Shown here: in pieces, positions 33,501-46,420 of the stretch
Layout of the letters: each line of letters begins with the position of its first letter
Numbering within the stretch: the stretch's first letter is position 1
Assembly: GCA_963580455.1 (NCBI GenBank)
Contig: OY756970.1
Location: 13,578,001-13,642,000 of the forward strand
Direction of reading: 5' to 3'
DNA from: Euonymus europaeus
Taxonomy: Eukaryota; Streptophyta; Magnoliopsida; Celastrales; Celastraceae
Length of the DNA stretch: 64,000 bases
The notes under the pieces: generated by a model
Database searches by the model: none
What the model was told of the DNA's origin: nothing
Seen by the model: the letters and a program-made list of their open reading frames with translations, nothing else
Translations under genes and position numbers: made by a program

Positions 33501-35702
33501 TGTGGCGCCCCGACCCGAAATTCACGCACTGAGTCGGGAGCGCACTTTAGGCATGTGCCACGTCACTAAGGACCTCACCACACGCCAACCTAACCCCAGA
33601 TTCTAATAGAAATCTGACAGCACCTTCCCGTATATCGGAGGGTGCCAGCCTAGAGTCACATCTCATTTAACACAGAAAAGATAATCAATAATAATCAGAG
33701 AAGTTCCGCAGCCTAACAGGCCTCTGGCCATATATCCACATTCACACACTAGGCAGGGCCTCAGGCCTCCTAATCACATGCAATCAATAAGCAAAACATA
33801 ATCATATCAATAATATCATCAAAGACTATCAAAGTCTATCAATCCGGACCCAAGGTCCTATATCTAGGTACGAGAGTCCCAATCACACGGCATACCTCCC
33901 GACCATCCATCAAACATACCGAAAAGGTATTTAAGCAACATAATAGTCAACCAATAAAAGTACTACATGTACTTAATTCATAACCAAGGTTCTCAAACAA
34001 CCAAATATATATCCTAGTGCTCCTAGGGTGGCCTTCCATGTCACGCCGCCTCCTACTGATCCGCAGCCTGGTTCTCAGCACCAGTCTCACCTGAAGGATA
34101 TAGAAAAGAAATAGAGTGAGCAGGAGGCTCAGTAGGGAAAATAAAATGAATCATAAGAACGTAAAGGCTGAATGTTGAAACAAGCTCAATGCAGCAACAT
34201 GACATCCTAAAATGTCACAACAATGTATAACCTCGGGCTACACCCTACAGCGCCTGGCACTAGTCAACGAATATTCCGAAAAATCCTCGGAACCCTTGCA
34301 CTTTGCCCCGGAACGACTATAGGTGCACCTACACCATGGAAATCCCGACTTCCGGCAACAATGTGCCCATTCGGTATCCAACATCATCACAAAGTATAAC
34401 CTAAGGATACTACCAGTCCATACTCGTAGACCCAATGCATCTATAATTCATGTCCAATAATGTCATGCAAAAGAATCTCGTATATATAACAATCCTATAT
34501 ATATATACATAACGACATGATGCATGAACGAGGTTTATCATGCCCAATAGATGATTAAGCATTCAAAGGGTATGCAAATTCATCAATAACCAACAACAAG
34601 GTTCGTTCTTCCTAAGAAACAATTTAGGCAAGAACACAAATAATAAAGACCAATGAAGAATTTAAACCACTCTTTAGAGAAGAACAATACGATAGAAAAT
34701 GGGGTAAGAATCCCTACCTCTTGTTGAGCAATTTACCACAAAATCCACAATTACGTTCCTAGGGTTCCGATTTCCCAAACCTAACAATGTGGCGAAACCG
34801 AACCCATTCATACATCAATAAACAACCAATAACTCATATAAACATCAATTAAATCAATAAATTCGAAATTACTCACCTTCTCTCTCTAGAAATTTCTCCA
34901 AAATCCTTGAAACTCAACCCAAGCTCAACTCTACTCCAAATCACAAACCAATCTATATATACATCCAAAATCAACCTATAATCAACATATCTAAGCCTTA
35001 CCTTCCATCTATTAAAGAATCAAACAAATCTAGGAAAAACCCTAGAATTCCAAAACTATGAAAACTCACCTCAAACCTTCAAATCTTCCTTGATTCCACC
35101 TTGATTCTTAACATGCTTCATGAATCCATGGAAAACCAAGCAAAAACCTCAACAAATCTCCTTCTCTCTCTAAGTTTCTCACTCTTTCTCTCTCTTCTCG
35201 GGCTCTCCAAGTGTTGGTAATGTCCAGAAATGTCTCTCTGTTTCTTAAAAACTGATTTCCCGATAGCCGTCCGGACGCCCTAAGCATCCGTCCGGGCGGA
35301 TTACTCTTCATGTAACCCACTGGTTTGAATCTAGGCATATCCGTCCGGACGCCCTATTATCCGTCCGGACGGATCACTATTCACAGAACCTTTATGCCTT
35401 CCGTTTAGGCATATCCGTCCGGACGCCCAATTATCCGTCCGGACGGATTACTGTTCACAGAAACCCAGTTTTTTTCTCAAATTTATTTTCCGTCTCGGTC
35501 TAAGCTTCGATTTGATATATTATGGGCCCAAAACGGACATGTACACTAAAAGTTATGACCCATTTACCGAACCAAGCGCAAAACTATTTTTTTTAGGGTC
35601 TTATACACTTCCAATGGTCCGTTATCTCTTCGAACTCATTTTTCCATTAACTTATTACTTAAAATTTAACCAAACATAATATTTTTGGGTCGGGATCTCA
35701 CA
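33501..35702 (-). repeat. 3' LTR, about 2.2 kb, minus strand
   Basis: On the minus strand it starts TGTGAGATCCCGACCC and ends GGGCGCCACA. It shares internal blocks with the plus-strand LTRs (for example the region around 34740-34800) but is clearly more diverged. Six TCCGG(A/G) motifs lie at 35265-35455. A GA/CT-rich tract is at 35155-35205. Confidence 0.88.
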
Positions 35703-35714
35703 TCCCTTCCTCCT
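35703..35714 (-). promoter_or_regulatory. Polypurine tract
   Basis: On the minus strand AGGAGGAAGGGA directly abuts the LTR start, the standard plus-strand DNA primer of LTR retrotransposons. It proves the LTR at 33501-35702 is the 3' one. Confidence 0.85.
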
Positions 35715-35740
35715 TAAACAAATTTCGTCCCGAAATTTAG

Positions 35741-38700
35741 TTATGTACCTGGATTTTTGAACAAAGCCGGGTACTTGTCCATCATACGAGACTCTAACTC
35801 CCAAGTTGCTTCTTCCGTACCATGGTACATCCACTTCACCTTTACCAAAGGAATTATACTCGTTCTCATGACCTTATTTTGACGGTCCAAGATTTTAACC
35901 GGTTGAAGAGTATAGCTCCCATCTTCTTCAACCTCCAAGGTGGTCCAATCCAATACATGTGTAGGGTCCGGCTCATACTTCCGGAGCATAGAGACATGAA
36001 ATACATTATGAACCCTTTCTAGCTTAGGTGGCAGAGCCAACCGATATGCTACCGGTCCCACCATTTCTAGAATTTCAAATGGTCCCACAAACCTTGGTGC
36101 TAACTTCCCCAGTTTACTATACCGTTGAACACCATGTCTCGGACTAACCTTAAGGAATACATTGTCTCCCACCGCAAACTCCAACGGTCTTCTTCTATTA
36201 TCAGTATATGACTTTTAACGACTCTGTGCGGTGACAAGCCGCCTCCTAACACAATGGTGATCTGCAAGGTCTCCCATATAGCGCCTCAAATGGAGCCATA
36301 CCGATACTACGTTGGAATGAGTTGTTGTACACAAACTCTGCCAAATATATGTATCGGTCCCAACTCTTTCCAAAATCTACCACACATGCTCTAAGCATGT
36401 CCTCCAGTATCTGGATAGTTCTCTCACTTTGCCCATCACTCTGAGGATGGTATGCCGTACTAAAATCTAACTTCGTACCCAAAGCTTTTTGCAAACTGCT
36501 CCAGAATCTACCAGTGAACCGTGGATCCCGGTCTGACACAATAGATAATGGCACTCCATGCAACTTTACAATCTCTCTCACATAATAGCTACTCAAGGAT
36601 TCCAATGAATCTGTCTTGTTCATTGGTAGAAAGTGTGACGACTTGGTCAATCGATCCATTATCACCCACACCGTGTCATATTTCTTCTCAGTCATTGGAA
36701 ACCCCGTCACAAAGTCCATAGTGATCATCTCCCATTTCTATTGCGCTACCGGTAGTGGTTGTAACAACCCCGCCGGCTTTTGATGTTCACCTTTCACCTG
36801 TTGGCAAGTCAAACACCTCGCCACATACCTGGCCACATCGGCCTTCATCCCCTTCCACCAAAAGTTCCTTTTTAAATCTTGATACATTTTTGTAACCCCA
36901 GGATGCATGGCAAACCATGAATGGTGTGCCTCCTTCAAGATCTCTAGCCGTAGTTCCTCATCATCGGGAACTATCAACCTCCCAACATATCTCACTCCAC
37001 CGTCAATCCCACGAACCCATCCTGAACTCTCATCAATCACATCAAAGGAGGGATCGCCGTTCTGCGCATCCATAACTTTTTGAACCATCTGTGGTCTCGA
37101 AGTTATACAACCCAAGTATACTTTTTCTTCCTCACTCCTTAATTCCAACCCAAATTGGTTGATTGTCTCAACAATCTCCCATTCGTGCAACGCCAAACTA
37201 GCCAACCCAAGTTTCCGGCTCAACGCATCCGCCACTACATTTGCTTTACCGGGATGGTATTGCAAATTTAAGTCGAAATCCTCCAAATATTCCATCCACC
37301 GCCTTTGTCGCAAGTTCAACTCCTTTTGAGTGAATAAGTACTTGAGGCTTTTATGATCTAAAAAGACCTCAAATCTCTCTCCGTAGAGATAATACCGCCA
37401 TTGCTTCAAAGCAAATACTACTGCTGCAAGTTCTAAGTCATGAACTGGATAATTCTTCTCATGTGTCTTCAGCAATCTAGAGCCATACTCCACAACTCTC
37501 CCACATTGCATCAACACACATCCCAATCCCACTCCAGATGCATCACAATACACCTGGTAGCCTACATCTCTCTCCGGCACTACTAATACAGGAGGTGTTG
37601 TCAACCTTTTTTTCAACTCTTCAAATGCTGCCTCACACTCGTCTGTCCAAACAAACGGTGTACTTTTCTTAGTCAATTGTGTCATGGGTGCAGCCACTCT
37701 CGAAAAGTCCTCAATGAACCTTTGGTAGTAGCCTGCCAACCCTAGGAAACTTCTTATCTCTGTCACATTCTTCGGTCTCATCCAATTCAAAACGGATTCA
37801 ACCTTAGAATAATCAACTGCTATGCCCTCCTGTGTAATAACATGACCAAGAAATTTCACTTTTGTGGCCCAAAACTCACATTTACTAAGTTTAGCATACA
37901 ACTGATTCTCTCTCAGAGTTGACAGAACCACTCTTAAGTGTTCACCATGCTCTTCCTCCGTTGTAGAGTAAATCAAGATATCATCTATGAATACCACTAC
38001 AAACTTATCCAAAAACGGTTTAAGAACCCGCTGCATTAAATCCATGAATACCGCTGGGGCATTAGTCAACCCAAATGGCATTACCAAGAACTCATAATGC
38101 CCATATCGAGTCCTAAACACTGTCTTTTGAATATCTTCATCCCTTATTCGCAATTGATGATATCCTGACCTCAAGTCAATCTTGGAGAAATGCTTGGCAC
38201 CTCTCAACTGATCAAATAAATCATTGATCCGTGATAATGGATATTTATTCTTCACTGTAGCTCTATTCAGCTACCGATAGTCGATACACATTCTCAACGA
38301 CCCATCTTTCTTCTTTACAAACAATACCGGTGCACCCCATGGAGATACACTCGGCCTAATAAACCCCAAATCTTGCAACTCTTCTAGTTGCATCATCAAT
38401 TCTTTCAACTCCGCCGGAGCCATCCGATAAGGAGAAATCGAAATTGGTTTCACGTTCGGATGCAACTCGATGGCAAAATCTATTTCTCTCTTTGGAGGCA
38501 GTCCAGGTAATTCTTCCGGAAACACATCCATAAACTCTTCCACCACCTGAATCGGTGTTGTGAAATCACCCCTAGGTGCTGATGTCACCAAACTCGCCAT
38601 CCCACAATCCTGGTATAAAGGATTTTCTAAGAAATGAGGACAAGGAATCCCCTTCGATCCCTTCAACCGAATCACCCCACCCTCGGGTACTCTAAGAGTA
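35741..38700 (-). pseudogene. Ty3/gypsy pol: RT, RNase H, integrase with chromodomain
   Basis: In order on the minus strand: the protease-RT linker and RT N-terminus ([27 protein letters not shown]), RT with FIDDILIY box, RNase H ([10 protein letters not shown]), integrase HHCC finger ([19 protein letters not shown]), the DD(E) core (about 36728-36246, with SDRDPRF and [11 protein letters not shown]) and a C-terminal chromodomain (VKWMYHGTEEATWE, near 35790-35830). Stops at 38271-38273 and 36738-36740 and a frameshift between about 36245 and 36185 inactivate it. The integrase clearly separates this from the viral copies, which lack one. Confidence 0.92.
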
Positions 38701-41700
38701 ATCAAAACCTTTTAGATGCACTCACTCTTAACATCAAAACTCACAATTATAAGATGTCTTCAGGATCTCTTCCAATTTCTTTAATCTACAGGATTCATTA
38801 TAAAGCTATGTCTTCAGCTTTTGGATCCAAAGCCTTAAGAAAATCTCCCAAAGGAGAAACCTTATTAATTCAAACTGACATTGCCAGATCCAATATGACT
38901 CTTCCACGCACAATTAAGTGGGATGAGATTACCTTACCTACAACCTGGGAGTTACAAAGGGTTGTACCTCCAAAAATAGTAGAAAACACAAACATAGAAC
39001 AAGTTACTCATAGTTCTAGACGACATTCAGTTGATTTACAAAAATTCAATCGTAGTTCGGCCACTTCATCCTTTAGATCAGAGTCAGGAATCCTTCCTAG
39101 AAATTCCTTCTCTACTCCAAGTACTTCTTTTAAAACAAAAAATCAATTTTCATCCACTCCGAGCACTTCTTATCATCCTGATTTAAGTGGAGTTAATCAT
39201 TCTGGTTCAATACCAAAACCATTTTACAATGTTCAACAACCAGAATCCCAAACCAGTTCCACCCAAGAACCAATGTCACCAACTTATTCTCAAATGGTTG
39301 ATAATAATGACCCAGAGTTAAATGTTCTTATCTGTGATAATTTTGTTATCGACAAACAATCATTACAAAAAGATTTTTATTCTTCTCAAAATACAGCCAA
39401 AAGAGACTGGTTCCTCAGTCATTATGCAGGTGAGAAAAGACAGTCTATTCAAAATCGATATTATGATTTTCTCGAACTAATACAAAAACAATTTCCGTTC
39501 TTTGAATACTTTGAGTTAGACAGTGATGACCCCAGCATTGATTGGGCATCTTATCCTTTTACTCCAAAAGCCTCAAAAGCTTCAAAATCTTCCAAATTTT
39601 CCAAAACTTTAGATTCCTCCGTCAATGCTCCAACCAGGGTTCAGACCTGGAATGAGGGTACTCAACAATCCATTCTTAAGTTCGAACGTCCGTCATTAAC
39701 TAAAGCTAAACCTCCCACGAAGGACACTAGTTTCCAAACAGCAATTGATCAGAAAATACAAGCTCTTCACATTGATCTACATCAATCCTCTTGTCAGAAA
39801 AATAAATCCTTAGGAACCTCAACAATCCATAATTTAGATAAAGTAAAAAAATCTTCTAATAACCTTATACAAAGCTCTGGTTCTTCTTCTGAAAACAATG
39901 ATAAATCTTAGGATAAAAGAATTACTTGTAAACATTGTAATAAATCTAATCATTGGACACGATACTGTCGTGTCTGAAAAAGGATTAAAAAATTACAATT
40001 AGATCAAGAATTAATGGCGAAAATAGACTTAACTTTAAACGATACAGATGAGTCATCAGATGACGAAAATATTAAAATAGAACCTCATAATCATATATCT
40101 TCTGTTACAGAGATTACCATGAAAACTCCAAACCCTAGCATTAAAACACTTCAACAGGATATTGCTAAACTTAAAACCGAAATCAAAAATATGAAACAAG
40201 AAAAAGATTCAAAGGAAAATAAGGAACAACCTTGCCTTAGATTACTGTCTCAAGTTACTAGCCAAAAATGGTTTATCAAAATTGCACTAGAAATCCAAAA
40301 ATCATTCTCTTTTGATACAATAGCCTTAGTTGACTCTGGAGCTGATTTAAATTGTCTTCGTTCAGATTTAGTTCCTCGTCCTTATTGGGAAAACACAACG
40401 GAAGGAATCAAATTGGCCGCAGGAGAACAACTTAAGATTCTTTATAAATTATCTGATGTTACAATCACAAACAAAGATGTTACTCTCAAAACTAGTTTCT
40501 TAGGTATTCAAAACATTACAAAGTATGTTATTCTAGGAACCCAATTCCTTGAGTTACTCAAACCATTCAAAATTAGTAATCATGGGATTCATACTAGGAT
40601 TATAGGAAATAAAATTATTTTTCCTTTCATACAACAACCTATCACAAAAAATATCCACATTTTAGCACAAAATTATGTTTATGAAGATTCTATAAATTGC
40701 TTCATTGAAAATAAAGAAAAACAAATTGAACACCTTTCTGATAAGATTGTTATCTCCCAGATTGATCAACAATTATCAACAACAGAAACAAAAGAAAAAA
40801 TAGAATCCCTCCAAAGTATCCTTGAAAAAGATGTATGTTCTGACCTTCCTACTGCCTTCTGGGATAGGAAGAAACATGTTGTCCAATTACCTTATGAAAA
40901 AGATTTCCAAGAAATTAATATTCCCACAAAAGCCAGAGGAATACAAATCAACAAAGAATTAGAAGAACACTGTAGAAAAGAAATTCAAGACCTTTTAGAT
41001 AAGAAACTAATTAGACACAGTCAGTCTCCTTGGATTTGTGCTGCTTTTTATGTTAATAAGAATGCTGAAATTGAACGAGGAGTTCCTCGACTTGTTATCA
41101 ATTATAAACCTTTAAACAAAGTCCTCCAATGGATTCGTTATCCAATTCCTAATAAAAAAGATTTACTAGCTAAATTATACGATGCTAAAATCTTTTCAAA
41201 GTTTGATATGAAATCTGGTTTCTGGCAAATCCAGATCCAGGAACAAGATAGGTACAAAACTGCATTCACTGTCCCATTTGGACAGTACGAATGGAATGTT
41301 ATGCCTTTTGGTTTAAAGAATGCACCTTCTGAATTTCAGAAAATTATGAATGATATTTTTAATCGTTATTCTCAATTCTTAATTGTGTACATTGATGATG
41401 TTTTGATATTCTCTCATAATATCAAGCAACATTTTTATCATCTCTTTAAATTTCTCAAGATTATTAAAGACAATGGTTTGGTTGTGTCCAAAACAAAGAT
41501 TAAATTATTTCAAACGAATATTCGGTTTCTTGGTCATAATATTTATCACGGTACTATTATACCAATTGAACGATCCATCAATTTCGTTGATAAGTTTCCA
41601 GACAAAATATTAGATAAAACTCAGTTACAACGATTCTTGGGAAGTTTAAATTATATTGCTGATTTTTATCCTAACCTTCAAAAGATATGCAAACCTTTAC

Positions 41701-42209
41701 ATGACAGGTTAAAGAAGAATCCTCCTCCTTGGACGGATACTCATACTTCTATAATCCAAAGGATCAAGGCTTATCTTCCCACATTACCTTGTTTATGTAT
41801 TCCTGATCCTACTGCTTTTAAAATAGTTGAAAGAGATGCTTCAGAAATTGGTTATGGTGGTATCCTTAAACAATTAAAGAATAGCAAAGAAGAAATCATA
41901 CAGTTTACTTCCAAAAAATGGAATCCTACTCAGCAAAATTATTCTACAATTAAAAAAGAAATTTTATCTATTGTTTTATGCATTTCAAAGTTTCAAGGTG
42001 ACTTATTAAATCAAAAGTTTTTAGTTCGTGTTGATTGTAAATCTGCAAAAGAGGTTTTACAAAAAGATGTCCAAAACATAGCTTCCAAACAGATTTTTGC
42101 TAGATGGCAAGCTATTCTTAGTGTTTTTGATTTTGATATTGAACACATTGCAGGTAAAGATAATAATTTACCAGATTTCTTAACACGTGAATTCTTGCAG
42201 AATCGATAA
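38701..42209 (+). pseudogene. EPRV component A ORF1, 3' part (MP C-terminus to RNase H)
   Basis: Continuation of the ORF1 that starts at 30795. Contains the movement-protein C-terminal part (from [20 protein letters not shown]), the Ser-rich linker with a 33-nt in-frame gap before HSSRRHS, RDWFLSHYAG, CCHC, protease (DSGAD, 40333-40347), RT (YIDD near 41390-41401) and RNase H. TAG at 39909-39911 and a TGA inside the finger's C-terminal basic region (about 39975) stop translation. From 40014 the protease-RT-RNase H frame is open to 42209. RNase H reads VERDAS where all sister copies have VETDAS, a change beside the catalytic aspartate. Confidence 0.92.
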
Positions 42210-42286
42210 TACATTATCCAGCAGTTAGCAGTATCAAAGAAGAATTTCTAAGTAAACTGGTTAAGGTTATCTCTTTTATCTTTGTT

Positions 42287-42466
42287 ATGCATCCATTTGA
42301 ATTAAAATGACTAGTAAACAGACTTAACCATCTTAAATCTGATCTTACACAAGAAAATAAAAGGTTATCTATTCAGATTATCAGGTGGCACATTGCTCAT
42401 CCTTATCAACAGACTCCCCCTGTTTGGATTTCTCAAAATCGTGCTGATATTATCTCTTGAGTTTAA
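42287..42466 (+). pseudogene. EPRV ORF2, short allele with stops
   Basis: Same 69-nt internal deletion as the copy at 3716. TGA replaces the arginine codon at 42308-42310, and a second TGA lies at 42458-42460. Only the first seven residues can be translated. Confidence 0.65.
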
Positions 42467-42474
42467 AGTTTAAA

Positions 42475-42918
42475 ATGGCTTCTGATTCACTTAAATATAT
42501 TTTAGCAAGGTTTTCAACTCCCATATTTTCAAATGATTTCTGTCCCAAAAAACCCAATTACGTTTATCTTGAACTCGAGAAAGATCAAATTAATGTTGTT
42601 CTTCATTCTTGGGATGATTGGGAAGAATGTTGGGCATACCCTATCTTAAATGCTGACAATGTTAAAATCAAATGTTTGCGTATTTTCCATTATTTTGACT
42701 TACCTTATGATTTGCGCAAAAACATTCTTGAAATCACACTCTTCTCTCAAATACGTGATCAGATTTTATTTGATCTTATTACTGATCATGTTCATGATTT
42801 TATCAATCAATTTATTGAAGAAGAAGAAGCTTTAGAAAATAATGATTCCATCGATAGTATGGAAGAATTTTGGGATGAATTTGAAGATGAACCCGATGCA
42901 TGGGTAGATGAGTTTTAA
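42475..42918 (+). CDS. EPRV ORF3, intact (147 aa)
   Basis: Starts at MASDSLKYIL, nine bases after the ORF2 stop. Three residues longer than the 144-aa form owing to an IDS insertion in the acidic tail (NNDSIDSMEEF). Aromatic N-terminal half, acidic C-terminus, no domain recognised. Open despite the decay of the preceding ORF2 and ORF1, which may be chance given its small size. Confidence 0.62.
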   Translation: MASDSLKYILARFSTPIFSNDFCPKKPNYVYLELEKDQINVVLHSWDDWEECWAYPILNADNVKIKCLRIFHYFDLPYDLRKNILEITLFSQIRDQILFDLITDHVHDFINQFIEEEEALENNDSIDSMEEFWDEFEDEPDAWVDEF

Positions 42919-42971
42919 ATGATTTTAAAAAATTCATCTCAAACCTGATCATGCCCAGTTATGGCTTGGCT

Positions 42972-43145
42972 ATTCCACCTCAAACGGTAGGTGGTAAAGA
43001 ATTAACCAAATCCGTTGAAAGTTGGAGGTTTTACTCAAAAAACCAAAAATCCTATAAGGTACCTAACTAACTCTGGGTTAATCGACTTAGCTATTCCACC
43101 TCAAACGGTCGGTGGTAAAGAAAATGGCAAATCCGTTGACAGCTG
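42972..43145. repeat. 121-bp promoter-upstream repeat, 1.4 copies
   Basis: Blocks start at 42972 and 43093, 121 bp apart, with the CCACCT-8nt-AGGTGG palindrome. Confidence 0.85.
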
Positions 43146-43348
43146 GGTATTTGCTAAAAATACCATTTTACCCTTTCGGGTCCAAACATGAAACATGAAG
43201 ACATTATGGACAAAAAGACAATGTTATTGCTTTTCCATAAAAGCACCATTATCAAAAGTGGAACATCATTTCAAAAGGTGGGAGACATTGACCACTATTC
43301 AAGTTCCACTATTTAACTTTTTATCATTGTAAAGGTGATCTCTTAATC

Positions 43349-43356
43349 TATAAAAG
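43349..43356 (+). promoter_or_regulatory. TATA box of EPRV promoter facing the inverted repeat
   Basis: TATAAAAG in the conserved context. Transcription from here would pass through a partial leader and then through both arms of the 2.1-kb inverted repeat. Confidence 0.75.
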
Positions 43357-43870
43357 AGACCACCTATGCCTTAGTTTATGATCTTTTGGCTCTTACAAAT
43401 CTTTTGGCACTTAGACATCTTGAGCTTGGAGCTTTGTTTTGGTTCCAACATAGAATTCTCTCAACCTCTCTTCTCTCAAAACCTTCCTCTCTTATCGAAA
43501 ACGGGAACTACAGAGTTCCCTCCTCTCAATGTAAGCTACAAGCAGGCATTGAAAAGTCTGTAAGTTATCTTGTTTAATACTTGCAGCTTTTGAATGCATT
43601 CAATAATATCTATGGCTGGTTTAACCGCCTTTATTGTTTAATTGCTCATATATTGTTCATCTTATGGCTGGTTCTACCGCCTCTCTTATTGTTTTATTTA
43701 TGTCTTGCTTCGACGGCGCCACAAACGGTTGGCTCTGCCGCCTGTGGTTATAAAGCCCAGAAGATCTTCATGTTCTTTTGTTCTTTTATTCATCATTTAT
43801 TTTATAATGCTTGATATTGCAATTGCTTTAGCATTGTTAAATTTATTTATGTTCTTGTTCTTGCTTTACT
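43357..43870 (+). other. EPRV leader, 5' part, joined to inverted viral DNA
   Basis: Standard leader, with hairpin arms at 43546-43556 and 43587-43597 (one mismatch), that stops at CTTGCTTTACTTA. There it is fused to the complement of the protease region through a short shared CTTA. The primer binding site is therefore not in this leader. Confidence 0.85.
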
Positions 43871-45607
43871 TAAGAAACTAGTTTTGAGAGTAACATCTTT
43901 GTTTGTGATTGTAACATCAGATAATTTATAAAGAATCTTAAGTTGTTCTACTGCGGCTGATTTGATTCCTTCCGTTGTGTTTTCCCAATAAGGACGAGGA
44001 ACTAAATCTGAACGAAGACAATTTAAATCAGCTCCAGAGTCAACTAAGGCTATTGTATCAAAAGAGAATGATTTTTGGATTTCTAGTGCAATTTTGATAA
44101 ACCATTTTTGGCTAGTAACTTGAGACAGTAATCTAAGGCAAGGTTGTTCCTTATTTTCCTTTGAATCTTTTTCTTGTTTTATATTTTTGATTTCGGTTTT
44201 AAGTTTAGCAATATCCTGTTGAAGTGTTTTAATGCTAGGGTTTGGAGTTTTCATGGTAATCTTTGTAACAGAAGATGTATGATTATGAGGTTCTATTTTA
44301 ATATTTTCATCGTCTGATGACTCATCTGTATCGTTTAAAGTTAAGTCTATTTTCGTCATTAATTCTTGATCTAATTGTAATTTTTTAATCCTTTTTCGAA
44401 CACGACAATATCGTGTCCAATGATTAGATTTATTACAATGTTTACAAGTAATTCTTTTATCCTGAGATTTATCATTATTTTCAGAAGAAGAACCAGAGCT
44501 TTGTATAAGGTTATTAGAAGATTTTTTTACTTTATCTAAATTATGAATTGTTGAGGTTCCTAAGGATTTATTTTTCTGACAAGAGGATTGATGTAGATCA
44601 ATGTGAAGAGCTTGTATTTTCTGATCAATTGCTGTTTGGAAACTAATGTCCTTCGTGGGAGGTTTAGCTTTAGTTAATGACGGACGTTCGGACTTAAGAA
44701 TGGATTGTTGAGTACCCTCATTCCAGGTCTGAACCCTGGTTGGAGCATTGATGGAGGAATCTAAAGTTTTGGAAAATTTGGAAGATTTTGAAGCTTTTGA
44801 GGCTTTTGGAGTAAAAGGATAAGATGCCCAATCAATGCTGGGGTCATCACTGTCTAACTCAAAGTATTCAAAGAATGGCAGTTCTTTTTGTATTTGTTCG
44901 AGAAAATCATAATATCGGTTTTGAATAGACTGTCTTTTCTCACCTGCATAATGACTGAGGAACCAGTCTCTTTTGGCTGTATTTTGAGAAGAATAAAAAT
45001 CTTTTTGTAATGATTGTTTTTCGATAACGAAATTATCACAGATAAGAACATTTAACTCTAGGTCATTATTATCAACCATTTGAGAATAAGTTGGTGACAT
45101 TGGCTCTTCGGTGGAACTGTTTTGGGATTCTGGCTGTTGAACATTGTAAAATGGTTTTGGTATTGAACCATAATGATTAACTCCACTTAAATCAGGATGA
45201 TAAGAAGTGCTCGGAGTGGATGAAAATTGATTTTTTGTTTTAAAAGAAGTACTTGGAGTAGAGAAGGAATTTCTAGGAAGGATTCCTGACTCTGATCTAA
45301 AGGATGAAGTGGACGAACTACGATTGAATTTTTGTAAATCAACTGAATGTCATCTAGAACTAAAAGTAATGGTTTCATATGACTTAAACAGTTTAATATC
45401 TCTTTCTTCAGTTTTAATCGTATAATCATTACGACTTAGGATATTAAATCCGGATTCCTTTTTATATATTTTGTTTATTTCAACTCGGGGAATATCCCAA
45501 TCATCAACGTCCCTAACTAAATCTTCAAGATTAATTTCTTCTTGATTGACGATTCTATCGTCTGATATAGTTGAAGAGGTAGAAGTTGATCTAAAAAGAG
45601 AACTCAT
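43871..45607 (-). pseudogene. EPRV ORF1 5' half, minus-strand arm of the inverted repeat
   Basis: ATG at 45607-45605 on the minus strand. N-terminal 85 codons, the 579-nt MP-core deletion, TGA at about 45350-45352, then an open frame from 45100 through linker, RDWFLSHYAG, CCHC (about 44400-44440) and protease with DSGADLN. It ends at KTSFL, where it is fused to the leader at 43871, so RT is absent. Non-functional as a polyprotein. Confidence 0.9.
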
Positions 45608-46420
45608 GTTTGATTAATACCCTCAACTTGATGCTTTACCAAGGATATCGCGCTGACACTTACTAGGCTGTCCGTCGCCCCTTACTGGCCCCCTTTTGTC
45701 CTTGGTTTCCACAAAGCATTAGCATGGTATGCAATCAACCATAAGTCCCTTAATATACAACCACTTGCCCCAACCTCTGATACCATAACGGGAAGGATCA
45801 TGCAAGCAGGGAAGAAACAAAGCTATTCGATTCAGTTAACGAGTTGAAGCTTGTGATCTTCACAGAGCCTCACTAAACTCAATATATAAATTGGACTCGA
45901 CAGACTTAATCGTCCTGAGTCGCCTTGATTATAACAAAGAAGTGGAGGAGGAAGAACATAGATTTATAAACATAAAATTAAATAAAGCAAGAACAAGAAC
46001 ATAAATAAATTTAACAATGCTAAAGCAATTGCAATATCAAGCATTATAAATTTTATGTTTATAAATCTCTGTTCTTCTTCCTCCATTTCTTTGTTATAAT
46101 CAAGGCAACTCATGACGATTAAGTCTGTTGAGTCCAATTTATATATTGAGTTTAGTGAGGCTCTGTGAAGATCACAAGCTTCAACTCGTTAACTGAATCG
46201 AATAGCTTAGTTTCTTCCCTGCTTGCATGATCCTTCCCGTTATGGTATCAGAGGTTGGGGCAAGTGGTTGTATATTAAGGGACTTATGGTTGATTGCATA
46301 CCATGCTAATGCTTTGTGGAAACCAAGGACAAAAGGGGGCCAGTAAGGGGCGACAGACAGCCCGGTAAGTGCCAGCGCGATATCCTTGGTAAAGCATCAA
46401 GTTGAGGGTATTAATCAAAC
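45608..46420. other. Back-to-back EPRV leaders at the centre of the inverted repeat
   Basis: Minus-strand leader (45608-46048, primer binding site 45774-45785) meets plus-strand leader (46049-46420, primer binding site 46243-46254). The 69 bases 45980-46048 belong to the minus leader only and form the loop. Neither has its TATA box within this interval. Confidence 0.88.

Larger units (their letters stand above)
33501..38700 (-). mobile_element. Ty3/gypsy chromodomain retrotransposon (Tekay/Del-like), 5'-truncated
   Basis: Minus-strand element with polymerase genes (38700 to 35741), polypurine tract and 3' LTR, in that order. The 5' LTR, gag and protease are missing. The integrase C-terminus carries a chromodomain, which points to the chromovirus clade; the LAPRFVGPFEILE and VFHVSMLRKY signatures fit Tekay/Del. 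It lies inside viral ORF1 and its truncated end coincides with loss of about 40 bp of viral sequence. Confidence 0.9.
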
